Shown here: piece after piece, positions 1 to 10,689 of the stretch
How the letters are laid out: every line of letters begins with the position of its first letter
How positions within the stretch are numbered: position 1 is the first letter of the stretch
DNA from: Conus ventricosus
Taxonomy: Eukaryota > Mollusca > Gastropoda > Neogastropoda > Conidae
Direction: 5' to 3'
DNA length: 64,000 nucleotides
Assembly: GCA_018398815.1 (NCBI GenBank)
Contig: CM031615.1
Location: forward strand, 54,341,949-54,405,948
Made by a program: the position numbers and the translations under genes
Notes under the pieces: generated by a model
What the model was told of the DNA's origin: nothing
Databases searched by the model: none
Seen by the model: the letters and a program-made list of their open reading frames with translations, nothing else

Positions 1-35
1 ATGCTGATCAATGAGAATGAGGATGATGAAAATGA

Positions 36-336
36 TGCTACGGATTTCCATTCCAGTTTGAGATTGCATGACAGGGCTGTACTCTACACTTCCTTTCATA
101 ATATATCCTGGATCTCTCATACAGGCACCTGCAGTGTTGGTCAGGACATTTGAGCAACACTCTCAGAGACGCATTCATTAAGTGGATGAAACTCGACTGT
201 GTGGTCCCAGTCTTCCTAATTGAGCCCGTACCGACATGAACACTGGGTAGGAGCTGGTCAGGGCAGAAAAATCCCACATGACTCTGATGGGAAGCGAACC
301 CACGACCTCCCAGCCAGGAGGCGTCTGCAACACTAA
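36..336 (-). repeat. tRNA-derived SINE, with a central domain
   Basis: On the - strand the unit opens with a tRNA-like head. An A-box-like stretch lies near 320-336 and a B-box-like GGTTCGCTTCC at 290-300 differs from the consensus GGTTCRANYCC at two positions. About 200 bases of non-tRNA body follow. The head-plus-body layout is that of a SINE. The open frame across it (38-340) is incidental. The family was not identified, and the far end is not sharply defined because no oligo-A tail is clear. Confidence 0.55.
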
Positions 337-425
337 TCACTTCCCGTGTTGAACGTAGTAATCAAAGTTTGATCTTGTAACACCATGGTTACTGTTGTAA
401 TCAATGCTGTTTCAGTTGATACAAC

Positions 426-500
426 AGCTGCTATTACTATACTGCTGTTTCAATTAATGCTGTTGCTGCTGCTGCTACTACAACTGCTACTGCTGCTGTC
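426..500. repeat. degenerate CTG/CTA trinucleotide tract
   Basis: Interrupted CTG, CTA and ACT triplets repeat across this stretch, immediately before the truncated LINE. It looks like simple-sequence DNA. Confidence 0.6.
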
Positions 501-520
501 AACTAAGATAAAAACTGGTA

Positions 521-802
521 TCCACATCGGGAGGTCGTAAAGAGGAAACGGTTCTGTGCCGGCTGCACACCGGCCATTCGTATTTTACCCATTCTTACCT
601 TTTAAAGAGTGAAGAAGCTCCGTGGTGCATTCCATGTCATGCGCCACTCACAATGAAACATGTACTTTTAGAGTGTTGGGACTTGCACGATGTGAGACAC
701 AAACATTTTACGGCGGAGTCCATGAAGATCCTGTTCAGGGATGTCCCGCCTGACGTGATCCTTGAGTTTTTGAGAGAGATTAACATTTTTTATCTGATTT
801 AA
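521..802 (+). pseudogene. LINE ORF2 C-terminal fragment with zinc knuckle
   Basis: The frame is open for 93 codons from where homology seems to begin, with no start codon of its own, to the TAA at 800-802. It contains LCRLHTGHSYFTHSYLL and then a C-x2-C-x7-H-x4-C pattern (CIPCHAPLTMKHVLLEC). That combination is typical of the region after the reverse transcriptase (and RNase H, when present) in Jockey/CR1/I-type LINEs. It is a 5'-truncated fragment and cannot act alone. It was too short and start-less to appear as a called ORF. Confidence 0.7.
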
Positions 803-872
803 GATTTTACAGCAGAAAGATTTTTAACAAAGTTTCTGGTGCGTTTGTAGACGATGTCATTTAACAAGATGT

Positions 873-922
<50 letters not shown>

Positions 923-1012
923 GACTGGTGAGTTGATTTTAACGTGGTGACAGCCCTGATGTGGCCCTTTGCGGTCGGCTGGGCTATAAGCAACATTATC
1001 TTATCTTATCTG
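521..1012 (+). mobile_element. 5'-truncated non-LTR retrotransposon (LINE) 3' end
   Basis: The first 282 bases are an open frame that reads as the C-terminus of a LINE ORF2 and ends at a TAA at 800-802. A 3'UTR follows, with a 30-plus T run (880-918) and a terminal TTATC tandem (about 994-1010). Short pentamer tails of this kind mark the 3' ends of several non-LTR families. The last 55 bases recur at 18222-18276, which confirms a dispersed family. The upstream reverse transcriptase and endonuclease are missing, as expected of a dead-on-arrival insertion. Confidence 0.7.
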
Positions 1013-1236
1013 GTATGTGTTATTACAGGTATTTATCCCAAACTTTTCATCACTGTGTACCGGCATTAAACACTTACTGTATTCTTGCGTGACCTATGAG
1101 CATTCTCTTATACACCTGAAGTATTAACAGATTCACACGTTTTTAACAGATCATGTCATTGTCACTGACAAAGTTATCCACAGCTGAGGGAAGGCAAAAA
1201 GAAAAGAAAAGGAGGAAAAGCACACAGAGAGGAAGC

Positions 1237-1658
1237 ATAGCTGCCAACTGCTACGAGATCGCCGTAGTTTGCTACGCCAAGAGAATGCTTGCTACGACGC
1301 TACTACGAGCATTAAATTGCTACGGCGAAACAAAAAAATTCGAAGATACTTTCGTTTTGTTTGGACAGCGCTAAGTAACGTCTCTATCGGTCTGTCGGAA
1401 CTGCATTTCCGCTTTCGGTTTTACTGTAGCACGTAGATTTTTTTTACAATTTGCCCTCTTCCTCTGCTTCATCTCTGTATAATAACATTTATAGATATAC
1501 TAAGAGTACTGTAGCTTTAATGTGGTCCGTAAAACTGGTTATAGGCCTGATTTCTTTTTAGAACGCGCGCAAAATTAAGTTGCTACTGTCAAATTGGAAA
1601 TGCTACTGTGAAAATTGTGAAATGCTACTGTAAGCCGCATGAGCAGGTTGGCAGCTCT
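1237..1658. mobile_element. MITE-like element with 8-bp target duplication
   Basis: The ends are inverted copies of one another: ATAGCTGCCAAC at 1237 and GTTGGCAGCTCT ending at 1658, with one mismatch in 12. The 8-mer GAGGAAGC lies immediately outside both ends (1229-1236 and 1659-1666) and is a target-site duplication. The 422-bp body is full of GCTACG and GCTACTGT motifs and has no credible coding frame. An 8-bp duplication fits hAT-type transposases, but the superfamily is an inference. Confidence 0.7.
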
Positions 1659-1666
1659 GAGGAAGC

Positions 1667-4600
1667 CATTCTGATTTTTGTCAGGGGAGGGAACTAAGGA
1701 TAGGTCAGCATTATGCATCACTCATGTAACACCACTGGCAGGTTGTATGCCCTTGACCTCTTCCACTGGATCTGATGAATGAACATAGCGTGTTGCACAG
1801 CTGTTTCTGGGTGCATTGCGATGTGATTGGGAAAGCCTGGAGGAAGTTTAATGAGATAGGTTCAGTCATCTCCCATTGAAAAGCAAAAAACAAACAAAAA
1901 ACCCACTAGAAAAGGATCAGATGGTGGAACAAGCTTATTCTGAGGAGCATTCATATCCATATGGTCATTTAGTATCACAACATCAAGAACTCCTTGCAGG
2001 GCTGGGAGAAATTAAATATTTTCACTGGCTGTCAGGGTTTGTGCATCAGAAATTGCGTTAGCCCGCCCAAGTTTTTTACTTGCCCGATGATAGAAGAGTA
2101 CTGCCACATTTTCTTTTTCTTTTCTTTTTTTGCATTGGGTAGCAAGCATCGAAGCTGGAAGCAGTACGGTTCAACAGATCAGCAGGAAAAACACAGCCAA
2201 AGCAGTTTGTGTTTGCACAAAGCGATGTGCTGAGTCTTTCAGTGCTGACATTTTTCTTTTCCCTGTGCAGATAACAACACCTTGTAGGATGGTTTTCTTG
2301 CTATTTAACACACCTTCTCCTGTCCATACATTTCCCCACTGTGTTTTGTTTGTTTGTTTGTTTTTTATTTTTTGCTTTAAGATTTGTAGAGGCGTTTTCG
2401 TATTGGTATACTGAAAAATTCAGTGGAAAGTTACAACAGTGTAGCAGCTGATGTCACAAATGGAGGAAAGCTGACCTAACAATATCAGCTGCTCTTCATA
2501 CACAGGTAACTATCCATACACAGGTAACTATCCATGAAGCCAGTGGAATTCTACTAACTGTATCTGCTCCATGTGCAGCAAATAGGTAGGACAAAGTCGT
2601 CGGCCATTTCAGTTAAAAATCAAGCCATCAGATTTTTAAAAACTCGTGGAGAAAACGATCAGTACAGTCAGCAAGTCGCCTGTCAGGCTGTCCTCAGTTT
2701 TGAAGTCTACTTGCTCACTGCGTTTGCACCTGCCTCAGGCAATCAGGTGACTGATTTGACCTGTCCCGCCATGTTGTGTAGCCCACATATCTTGTTTAGC
2801 TGATCAGCACAACCAAAGAAGAAAAGGGGGGGGGGGGGGGGGGGGGGGGGGGAAGGAAGAAAAGTAAAGAAAGTCTCCATATTGTGTTGCCCTCAGGCCC
2901 TGCTCTCTATGTTTCCATGCTCCGATACATCTCCGTCAGGTTAGCAAAGTTTGACAAGTTGACGGATTATGTGGGAGGAACCTCTCTTTTTCCCAGCTGT
3001 CTCCGGCTTGAAGGGGACAGACGCATCATTCACTCGAGTTTGTTGCAGTATTGTCGTCAGCAGTGGGCTTGTTTGGCAGTGTCCTGGTGAATGTGCCAGC
3101 AGAGCAGGCTTAGTGCTAGACGATCACTTGATACTTCAAAAGGGACTGAGCAGTGGTGTTGGTTTGGGTCTTGGTGGTGATGGAAGCCTTGTGAACCTTG
3201 TGAACCACCAGAGTGTGTGAAGTTGGTGCAGTGGCTGACAAGCTGTAGCATTGGTGTCTGATCTTTGTGGACGTCTGTCCTGTTCACAGCAGCACGTCTG
3301 TTGGTGTGAGTGTTTGGGGGGGGGGGGGGGGGGGGGGTGCTGAGGTATGGTACACTGCCGTAAAGCCAGGGAAAAACAAGATTTAATGGAGGGAAGGGGG
3401 GGGGGGGGGAAGGAGATAAAAGAATGATAAAGCCAACTTTTCCTTTCTTACAGCTGCATGTATGCCAGTTTAAAAATACCCCCCACCCCCACCCCCACTA
3501 TTTCCCAATCAAATATGGTTTTTGTTTGTTTATTGTTTTGTTTCCAGATTTGCTTTTTTTCCTTTTGCTGCATTCTTTTATTTATTTCTGATATGATAAT
3601 GAATGAATGTTAGCTTGCAGTTATTTTTCAATTTCAGATCTGTTCTGTTTTAAGAGCGAAGGTTTGTAAGTCAAGGCGGCTTTAAAACAAGAAGGGTGGT
3701 CCGCTTACCTGAAACAGATGAATAATGTTGAATGCTTGAAGAACAGTTTTACCAAGACTTGGGATCTATGCACAGCAGTTATGTATTTCTGGGCAAAGTC
3801 GGTGGCAGTTAAAAGCATCAGCCTTTCTCACAAAGTTTCAAAGGGAGATGACTGCAGGCGGAAATTGAAACAAATTTTAAGAATAATTCTCAGTGAGTCC
3901 GCCAAAAACAAGGACAAACAAATTACAACCATTGATCATTTATATTCCCTGAATGTTGTTTATCTTGCCCGACGAAGACCTAAGAGGTCGAAAAGCGTCG
4001 TGTTTTTTATCGTGTACTTTGCTTGTCCTTATTTTCGGTAGAATTACTCTTAAATTAAAATTTTCTCACATAGCACGGCTGACATGTGAAAGTTTCAAAG
4101 CGTAAGTGTTAAACAGGGTTGAATGTTTGCTGACTCATCTAGACAAGAATATTTATGCCTTATTCATGAGACAAAACGGGTGTACATCCCAGGAACACAG
4201 ACGTCTAATGATATACAGTGTGTGATTTTCATGAATATTTAAAGGGGATTAAAACGCAGGAAGTGTATTTCCATAGTGGAGGATTGGGAGTGGTCAGCGA
4301 GTTACAAATGATGCTCAGAATCTCAGTGTGTTGAATCATGAATCGTCACATGTTTGTATGTCAGAGGTATGATACGGGAAGCTTTCAGTGTGTACAGCTC
4401 TTGGTGAGCTACTTCCTAATAAATCGATCTCAGTAGGTGTGATTTTCGTCTCTGAATATTTCTGTGAAGTTTTATCATCAAGATGGGCTGAACATTTGAC
4501 GCTGGTATTCATCAGATCAAGTCAGATTATTTGTTGGAATTCTGCTTTTGGATATTCATTTTTCATTGTACTGTGCCTGTATGTGTAGTCATGATATTTC

Positions 4601-4966
4601 AGACTCTAGAATAAAGTGACAGCGAGAAATTATGCAATTCAGCAGCTCATTTTTGTGACGTGGCAGTTGATGAGAACGTGTCTCCCTGTGGGATCATCAT
4701 ACCCAGAGACCAGATGGTTGTGGGGAGTTCCACGACAAGAGTTGATGTTCCTGTCACAGAATGTCTGTCATCAGGTTTTGGAAGGAAAACATTTAATGTT
4801 TAAAACATGGATATGGTGTAAGATCAGTAGGAATGACAAGATATATTGGGGGGAGGGGGGGGGGGAGGGGTATGCATAAGTATATTTTTGTAAGTGGAAA
4901 GGAAGGGAGGAGTAAACGCACACAAAGAAAGACAACTCATGAACGTATGCTGGCTGGCAGTGCCAG
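1667..4966. other. non-coding stretch, homopolymer-rich
   Basis: No gene is supported here. It contains a tandem pair of an 18-base unit (ACACAGGTAACTATCCAT, about 2498-2535), a run of about 26 G (2827-2852), shorter G runs (3316-3337, 3400-3410, 4850-4866), C/A-rich 3480-3500, and a small hairpin at 3970-4000 listed separately. It is probably upstream intron or 5' flank of the ROCO-type gene. I could not find the exon that should hold the beginning of the first PDZ domain. Confidence 0.5.
3970..4000 (+). ncRNA. hammerhead-like hairpin (uncertain)
   Basis: CGACG (3970-3974) pairs with CGTCG (3996-4000), and GACC (3977-3980) pairs with GGTC (3986-3989). The strands joining the two stems are AA and GAAAAG. 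The order CCGACGA - stem - GAAA resembles a hammerhead core (CUGANGA - stem II - GAAA) with the invariant U changed to C. Similar sequences are known near the ends of Penelope-like and other retroelements. It may simply be a decayed retroelement end. Confidence 0.25.
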
Positions 4967-5162
4967 GACGACTTGCAGACGGTGACGGTGGTGGTGCTGG
5001 TGAAGGACGACTGTCGCATCGACGCCGGATCCCTGCAGGTGGGCGACCGCATTGTGGGCGTCGGCAATGTGCTGGTCACAAGTCTTGACGAGGTCAGGGT
5101 CAAGCAGGTGTTCAGCCAGTCGCAGGAGCCCACGTGCAGCTAAGGTGTCGGCCAGTTCACAG
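4967..5162 (+). CDS. exon: C-terminal two thirds of PDZ domain 1
   Basis: A CAG acceptor (4964-4966) and a GTGAGG donor (5163) bound this 196-base exon. The frame from GAC at 4967 gives a PDZ core: beta strands TVTVVVLVKDD, then AGSLQVGDRIVGVGNVLV (the LQxGDxI signature) and an alpha-B helix SLDEVRVKQVFSQSQEP. The carboxylate-binding GLGF loop should lie in an upstream exon that I cannot find. The frame then meets TAA at 5141-5143, but one base over it continues VQLRCRP, the expected last PDZ strand, so a single-base deletion near 5135 is likely. The phase after that correction does not match the next exon, so an intervening exon, perhaps in the N gap, may be missing. Confidence 0.65.
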
Positions 5163-6669
5163 GTGAGGGAATAAGGAGGGGTCAAGACATAATGGAACAG
5201 GGTACAGATTTTAAGTCTAACTGTCCAGTGGATCAATCGGGAACAGTTGAATGGACCTTCGTCCAGTGTTACAGGGTTGTCTATAGAGTCAGTATCTACA
5301 GAGATCTTGTACATGGGAGATGGAGTACCCCTTTACCTTAAGGCCAGGACTGTCTGGAAGAGTTACCACTAATGTATGCGTACCCAGAACAGAATTGTAC
5401 AAAGCAGATCAATCTGTGTATTTGTATAAGCAGTGGTGAAGTATGTGCATCACAGCCAGCAGTGGGTGAGCATGCACGAGTTCCATCAGAAGAAAAAAAG
5501 ACATGTCTGTGACGCAGACATATGTCATTTTTTTGACATATTACAAGAGAGATCTCTAAATCGAGAGAGTCAGCAACCAAAGAAAGACACATCACCAAAG
5601 CCTGTTCTTCACCATTTTGGTGTGCTTTGATGTGCTTATTCAGGTTGTTGATGCTCAGGACTGCATAAAGATTTGTGGTGTGTACAAGTGATGACTTGTG
5701 GAGATCTGTCTGGGCAACACTGAAGAAATGCTGAAGGATAACTGTTTGCACAGTAACCAGCCATAGCCAGTACAGCACTGCCGGCCCAAAAACATGTCAG
5801 AAGGGGCAGAAATCAGGCGGCTAATGTGATCATCAGTTGATGTTTAACAGAACCAGAGGTCTCAAGGTCTGACCAGTGCATTGGGCTAATGCTTAGGTCA
5901 GACGTCTGCTAAGTCATAGCCACAAGACCTTCTTCTTAAAGTCTCTCATCTTAGTCACTAATTCATTTATCCATCAGCTTTAAATCATGCGCAGCGTGGT
6001 ATTGAAACTTTGCGGTTGTGGTGTAGCATATATGGATTAGTCCACATGCGGTGACACCCCTTGATGAAAATGAAACTGAACTAACAGAACCAGAAGCATG
6101 CTTTTTTTTATTATTATTCGTTTTACCCAGGATGTAATATTGTTGTATGTCCTCTGTTACGACTCGCTCCCTCGCAGTCTGTCTCTGTCATACATGTGTG
6201 TGATGGGTTGGTGAGGGGGAGGTGGGATGTCACGAAATTTATGTGCAGTGTACATTCATACACTGTCATTAGCAAATATAGAACAGTTGTCTCTCTCTTC
6301 TCATTTCAGTAGCTCTCTCTCTCTGTGCTCCTCTTTCTCTTGTCTCTCTCTCTCTCTCTGTCTCATGCCGCCCCCCTCTCTCTCTCTCTCTCTCATACAC
6401 ACGCACGCACGCTGCGCGCGGCGCACATACACATGTGATGGGTTAGTGAGGGGCAGGGGAGGGAAGGTGGCGCTGTCACATACATTTTGAGCAATCAGAC
6501 ATGCACGCACTGTCGTTGACAAATATAGAACAGTTGCCTCGCTTCACATTGGAGATTATTTCATTGTCAAAATAATTGCTGGTTCTGATATCTTTTGCTG
6601 GCAATCGCTGTCTTTTTAACAAATCAATGTCTCTCTTTTTTTTTTCCTTTTTTTTTGGGGGGGGGGGGG
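5163..6669 (+). other. intron part with imperfect 110-bp duplication and CT/CA repeats
   Basis: No gene is visible. Segments 6187-6295 and 6425-6540 are diverged copies of each other, sharing GTGATGGGTT, the ACTGTC region and AAATATAGAACAGTTG. CT microsatellites (6296-6395) and a CGCACGCACGC stretch (6400-6425) separate them. The stretch ends in the T/G run next to the LTR element. Confidence 0.5.
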
Positions 6670-8524
6670 TGTGACGTTTTTATTAAGACCCCATTCATAA
6701 ATGATGGTTGAGTGCTCAGGCAAGAACGATAGACCGTAGTAGGAAAGTCAAGCTTTCGTCCACACCCTTCACTTTCTTTCCACAGATGTAATCAAGAGGT
6801 TTGATCTTTGATTCAACAACTGAATTTAATTAAGTATGAATAAGATGATTTGATCTGCGGTGAATATGTCGTATGGTTGCTTTGTATGTTGATGTCGTTT
6901 GTTGCCTATGAAATGAGTTACATATAAAAGAAATAAATCATGCACATACACCAATAACGACAAAGTCTCTGTCCTTTTCCCTTCACTTCTTGCAGTAGCA
7001 CGATATAGGCTGTCTGCTCGTGCTACAAAAAATATCTTCCGGAGGATACACACAAATAGAAATGTAGTCATGCACAAGATGATATATATGTAAGAAAAAA
7101 ATGTCTGAGTGTGTTATGGCGTGCTTGGATATGGAGGGATGTGTTTAAGCGATTGTCACTCGCTTCACGGAATTGCGTAGCGTTCCGGAGTTCCGCTGAC
7201 GTTCACAGTCCTCTTCCAGATCTCGGTAAGGTCGACACACCAGCACGTTCCTCCGACGAAGGATGTAGCGGGATAAAGACGTGGTGCCGAAGGTGAAGAT
7301 GAAGACGGTGGTGTAAAAAATGAAACCAAACGAGATGGGACGAGACCTGCAAGATAACAATTGTCTTAGATCTTGCACTATGGTGGCCACATCACTATTC
7401 CACCATCACACGTCCTAAACACACTTTACAATTGCACTAGCTTGCTCTATCATTTACAGTTGATTTCCTTCAAAAATCGCTTTACGATGAAGCTCATCAA
7501 CAAAGAAGGAAAAATGTATACGAATATTCCAATCTGCCTGACTGAGTTATTCGCCAAGGCTTAGTGCTTGATGAATTACAATTATATTTAATCCTTGAAT
7601 GGATTAAATCAAATGGCGTTAATCTTCATATTATACAGATCACTTAGATCACGAAAATGCTTCGTTCATAACTTGAACTCGTTTACGATTCTTTAAATAA
7701 TAAATCTGCATTCACACAAATATCACATCTTCTAAATATGGTTGCATACAACGGTGCTGAAATAGAATTTACATAATATGGATTAGTACATGGCAACACG
7801 ATATGATTGAGAGCAAACAGATGAAAGATGACAGCTCTACGATCAATCATACGTGTTGACCGGTAAACCTGAAATATTTAATTCAGAGCATATTAAATGA
7901 TCGCGCGCACAAAGTACTATTGAACTGGTAAATGTGCCTTAATGCGATTACATTGAAATAGATTTTGTTGCTCTATACGAAAAAAATGGTTTCGATCCAT
8001 TTACCTCAACACAGCCTTAGTGCCCACAGTTTTCGACTCGCCCACGGAGCGATGCGACTCGTTCAGACTCTCCCGAAAAAAGTTGCGGGTGCTGTCGACT
8101 GCTCTGTGGTGCCCCTTCAGTCCGGCTAGACTGATGTCTTCAAAAGGTTACTTGCTCTTCCGATAATCAGACCTTTTCTACGGAGCCAATTCCACGACCT
8201 ACTGGCTGTCCAAAGATGGTAGATACAACGGCTACTATCTACCGCACATGCGCGGACAGAGACACTACTGCCACTTGGACAGTCGTGATTGGTCAGTACG
8301 ACGGTTTTCGATGCCTACAATTGTAAATCATTTTATTATTAATACAAATGCAAGTCTGCATGACGCTTGAAATTATAAACGTACTTCCCTAAAGCAAAAA
8401 CTAACAATTAGTTTTGTCGTTTGGACATAGAAATATTAATCCAGCGCAGAGCGAATAGACGTCAATGTATCGATTGCGTCATTTTCTTAATGAAAAATGA
8501 ACGAGCTTATGAATGAATGTCACA
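6670..8524 (-). repeat. 3' LTR of the gypsy element
   Basis: This 1855-base direct repeat has TGTGAC...GTCACA ends and matches 12692-14553 along its whole length. Read in element orientation, an AATAAA lies close to the inner end of the last segment (6676-6681 on the - strand) and could serve as a polyadenylation signal. Short frames inside it, such as 7145-7390, are not genes. The adjoining interior (8525-8535) reads as a G-rich run on the - strand, a weak polypurine tract. Confidence 0.88.
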
Positions 8525-8639
8525 AATACCCCCCTACTTAGCGAAAAAATCCTATTTAAGCAAAACACTAAGAAAGGTGACAGTCCATTAATAAGTCAAA
8601 TACAGGATTAAACAATCAAATTATGCACAATTCTTTTGC

Positions 8640-9000
8640 ATTCCACAATATATATATATATATACATTTGCAGGATTCCAGAGTCCTTTCACTCTTCGAC
8701 AACTACACTATACTCATGTAGTCTCTTGAGTACGGCATTGATTGCCTCAACATGTTCCTCCCAAGTCTCAGAAGCGATTAGAATATCATCAATAAGTTGT
8801 GGACATCTTTTGATTTTATGTCACTCAATAATTTCCTCATCATCCTATGAACATGGCACTTGCGTTTCTCACGCCAAAGGGCATACGTTTGCACTGATAT
8901 TGTTATGACGATGAACAATGTTTCTAGCTCTGTCTTCCATTCCTTGGTCAGATACTCTTCACGATCTTCCTCCTGCATGACAACTGCGACGTACTCCTGT
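8640..9000 (-). pseudogene. reverse transcriptase remnant of the gypsy element
   Basis: On the - strand the palm motif MPFGVRNASAMF lies near 8845-8880. It is followed by KLLSDIK and an active-site box LIDDILIASE with the DD pair at 8785-8790, then WEEHVEAINAVLKRL. The family norm is YVDD/YIDD, so the first residue is changed or misread. Motifs between the RT start and MPFG are missing, and no thumb or RNase H precedes the LTR. Frame breaks occur near 8880 and 8800. The fragment lies downstream of integrase in the element's sense. Confidence 0.7.
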
Positions 9001-9019
9001 TGTTTCAATCCTTCTCTTT

Positions 9020-10389
9020 CAAAGTACTCTTTGAGGAGATTGATGTGATATGTTTCTCCTTGCCGTTGATCTCAATCTTGTAATCAATGGATTGATCTTC
9101 TGGAAATGGTGTACGGTCCTTTCCATGTTAACTGGAGCTTGTTATGTTTCTGTGGAAGTGCACTAATACTTTGTTCCCAGGAATGAGATGTCTCATCTTC
9201 GTTTTCCTGTTGTAGTGCTTCGCTTGTCGTCCGGCGGCCTTGTCTAGATTGTCACGAGCTATCTTGCATGTTTCTTCGATCTCTCCTTCGATCGATGACA
9301 TATTCCGCCGTTGTTCTGACGTCTGTCTCCAGCTCCTCGTCTGTCCATATTTGTTTTAAGACCTGCATTGTCCACGCACGTGTCTCCCATATAATAGTTC
9401 AAATGGTGAGAATTGAGTGATTCTTGTGGTGCTTCTCTGTAAGCGAACAATACTGCAGGAAGAAATCTGTCCCACTCTTTGGGTTGATCTAAACAAAGTT
9501 TCTTCAACATGACCTTCAACGTGCCATTTAAATCTTTCCACGAGTCCGTTGGTCTGAGCGTGGTATGGCGTTGTGGTGATACCTTTAATGTTCAAGAGTC
9601 TGTTGACCTCTTGCATCGTCCCAGAAAGAAATTGACTACCTCTGTCCGTGAGGAATTTGTGTTGGTATTCCCACTCGCGTCCAGATTTTCCACAAAGCTT
9701 CAGCCACTGCTTCTGTGTTGATGTTACGGAGTGCTGTTGCCTCTGCGTAGCGCGCGTAGCATAATCGATGACGGTGAGAATGTATCTCTTCCTGATGATG
9801 ACATGGGGTTGATGGGTCCGATGATGTCCACTGCGACACGATGGAACGGTATTTCGATCAGCGGCATCCGCTGAACTGGCGCTTTCCTAATACTATTTCT
9901 GCCGATACATCTCTGCACGTATCGCATGACGCACAATATCTTTTGACGTCACCTTCCACTCCTGGCAAAAGAAATCATGTAGCAGACGCTCTTTCGTACG
10001 CCTTACACGAGGTGTCCAGACATAGGTATGTCTGAGCTACTTGTAGTACGTTAGATTCCAGTTTCCTGGGTACCACAACTTGGGTATGCTGCGTCGTTGG
10101 TGTACGCACCTTCCTATATAGTATTCCCTTCTTGATCATAAACGATGTTTCAACACCTGTTTTGCTGGTACGTGCGTTGTCTGGTTTACGGGCCAACTCA
10201 AAACAACTTCTTGAGTGATGGGTCTTTAGTCTGTTCTTCTTTCAATTCTGCAGGAGATACAATGCTGCAAGTTGCTTCTTTGATCTTGAGCGGTCTCATC
10301 TGCTTGCCGGTAACTGCTGCCGCTTGGATGGGATAAACGGTTACATTAATGATCCCTCCTCTTTCTTGCTTGCGGGTATTTCCAATCAA
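9020..10389 (-). pseudogene. integrase region of the gypsy element
   Basis: Pieces in several frames on the - strand follow the integrase order. There is an N-terminal zinc-binding part (VRRTKERLLHDFF near 10000, then YCASCDTC near 9925), a first catalytic Asp in VAVDIIGPINP (about 9827), a second in FLTDRGSQF (about 9645) and the Glu in NGLVERF (about 9537). Next comes PKEWDRFLPAVLFAYRE, and a C-terminal INGKEKHINLLKEYFERE ends near 9020. The D, D and E are all present, but the frame breaks at least five times. The stretch 10198-10389 is the linker that joins it directly to protease, with no reverse transcriptase between. Confidence 0.8.
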
Positions 10390-10425
10390 TACTGGGCAAA
10401 ACGGGTTTTTTCCATAACGAGTACT

Positions 10426-10640
10426 TCAGTCTTGTCTGAAAAAGTAGGGAGTCTCCATATGTACACTCGCCACAGGAAGATTCTGTTTGACTGATGACGA
10501 TGCAGTGATACCTCTTTTTTCTGAACCTGTGTAACAATGTTCTGGAACTAAGTCCTTCCTCACGATCGTCATGGTAGAGCCTGTATCTCTCACAGCATCC
10601 ACGTTTCTCCTTCGACTTCTACCGTGCAATAGGGATTGAA
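10426..10640 (-). pseudogene. retropepsin-type protease of the gypsy element
   Basis: The frame on the - strand holds DTGSTMTIVRKDL, the Asp-Thr-Gly active-site triad of retroviral-type aspartic proteases, at about 10585. It carries on to 10426 with a hydrophobic stretch. The second half of the domain continues in another frame. It sits between the gag zinc knuckle and the integrase linker, as in a pol polyprotein. Confidence 0.7.
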
Positions 10641-10689
10641 CTCGATCCCTTTACAAACTATCACACAACTGTTGATCATCTTTTAGTTG

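Noticed and set aside
3718..4041. 107-codon + strand frame
   Set aside because: It runs through the hairpin region and has no recognisable content. More likely a retroelement end than a gene.
4771..5314. - strand frames of 120 and 125 codons
   Set aside because: Antisense to the PDZ1 exon, which has a clear domain match and splice sites on the + strand.
7145..7390. - strand frame inside the LTR, repeated at 13191-13449
   Set aside because: Short, differs in frame between the two LTR copies, and LTRs of this group normally do not code.
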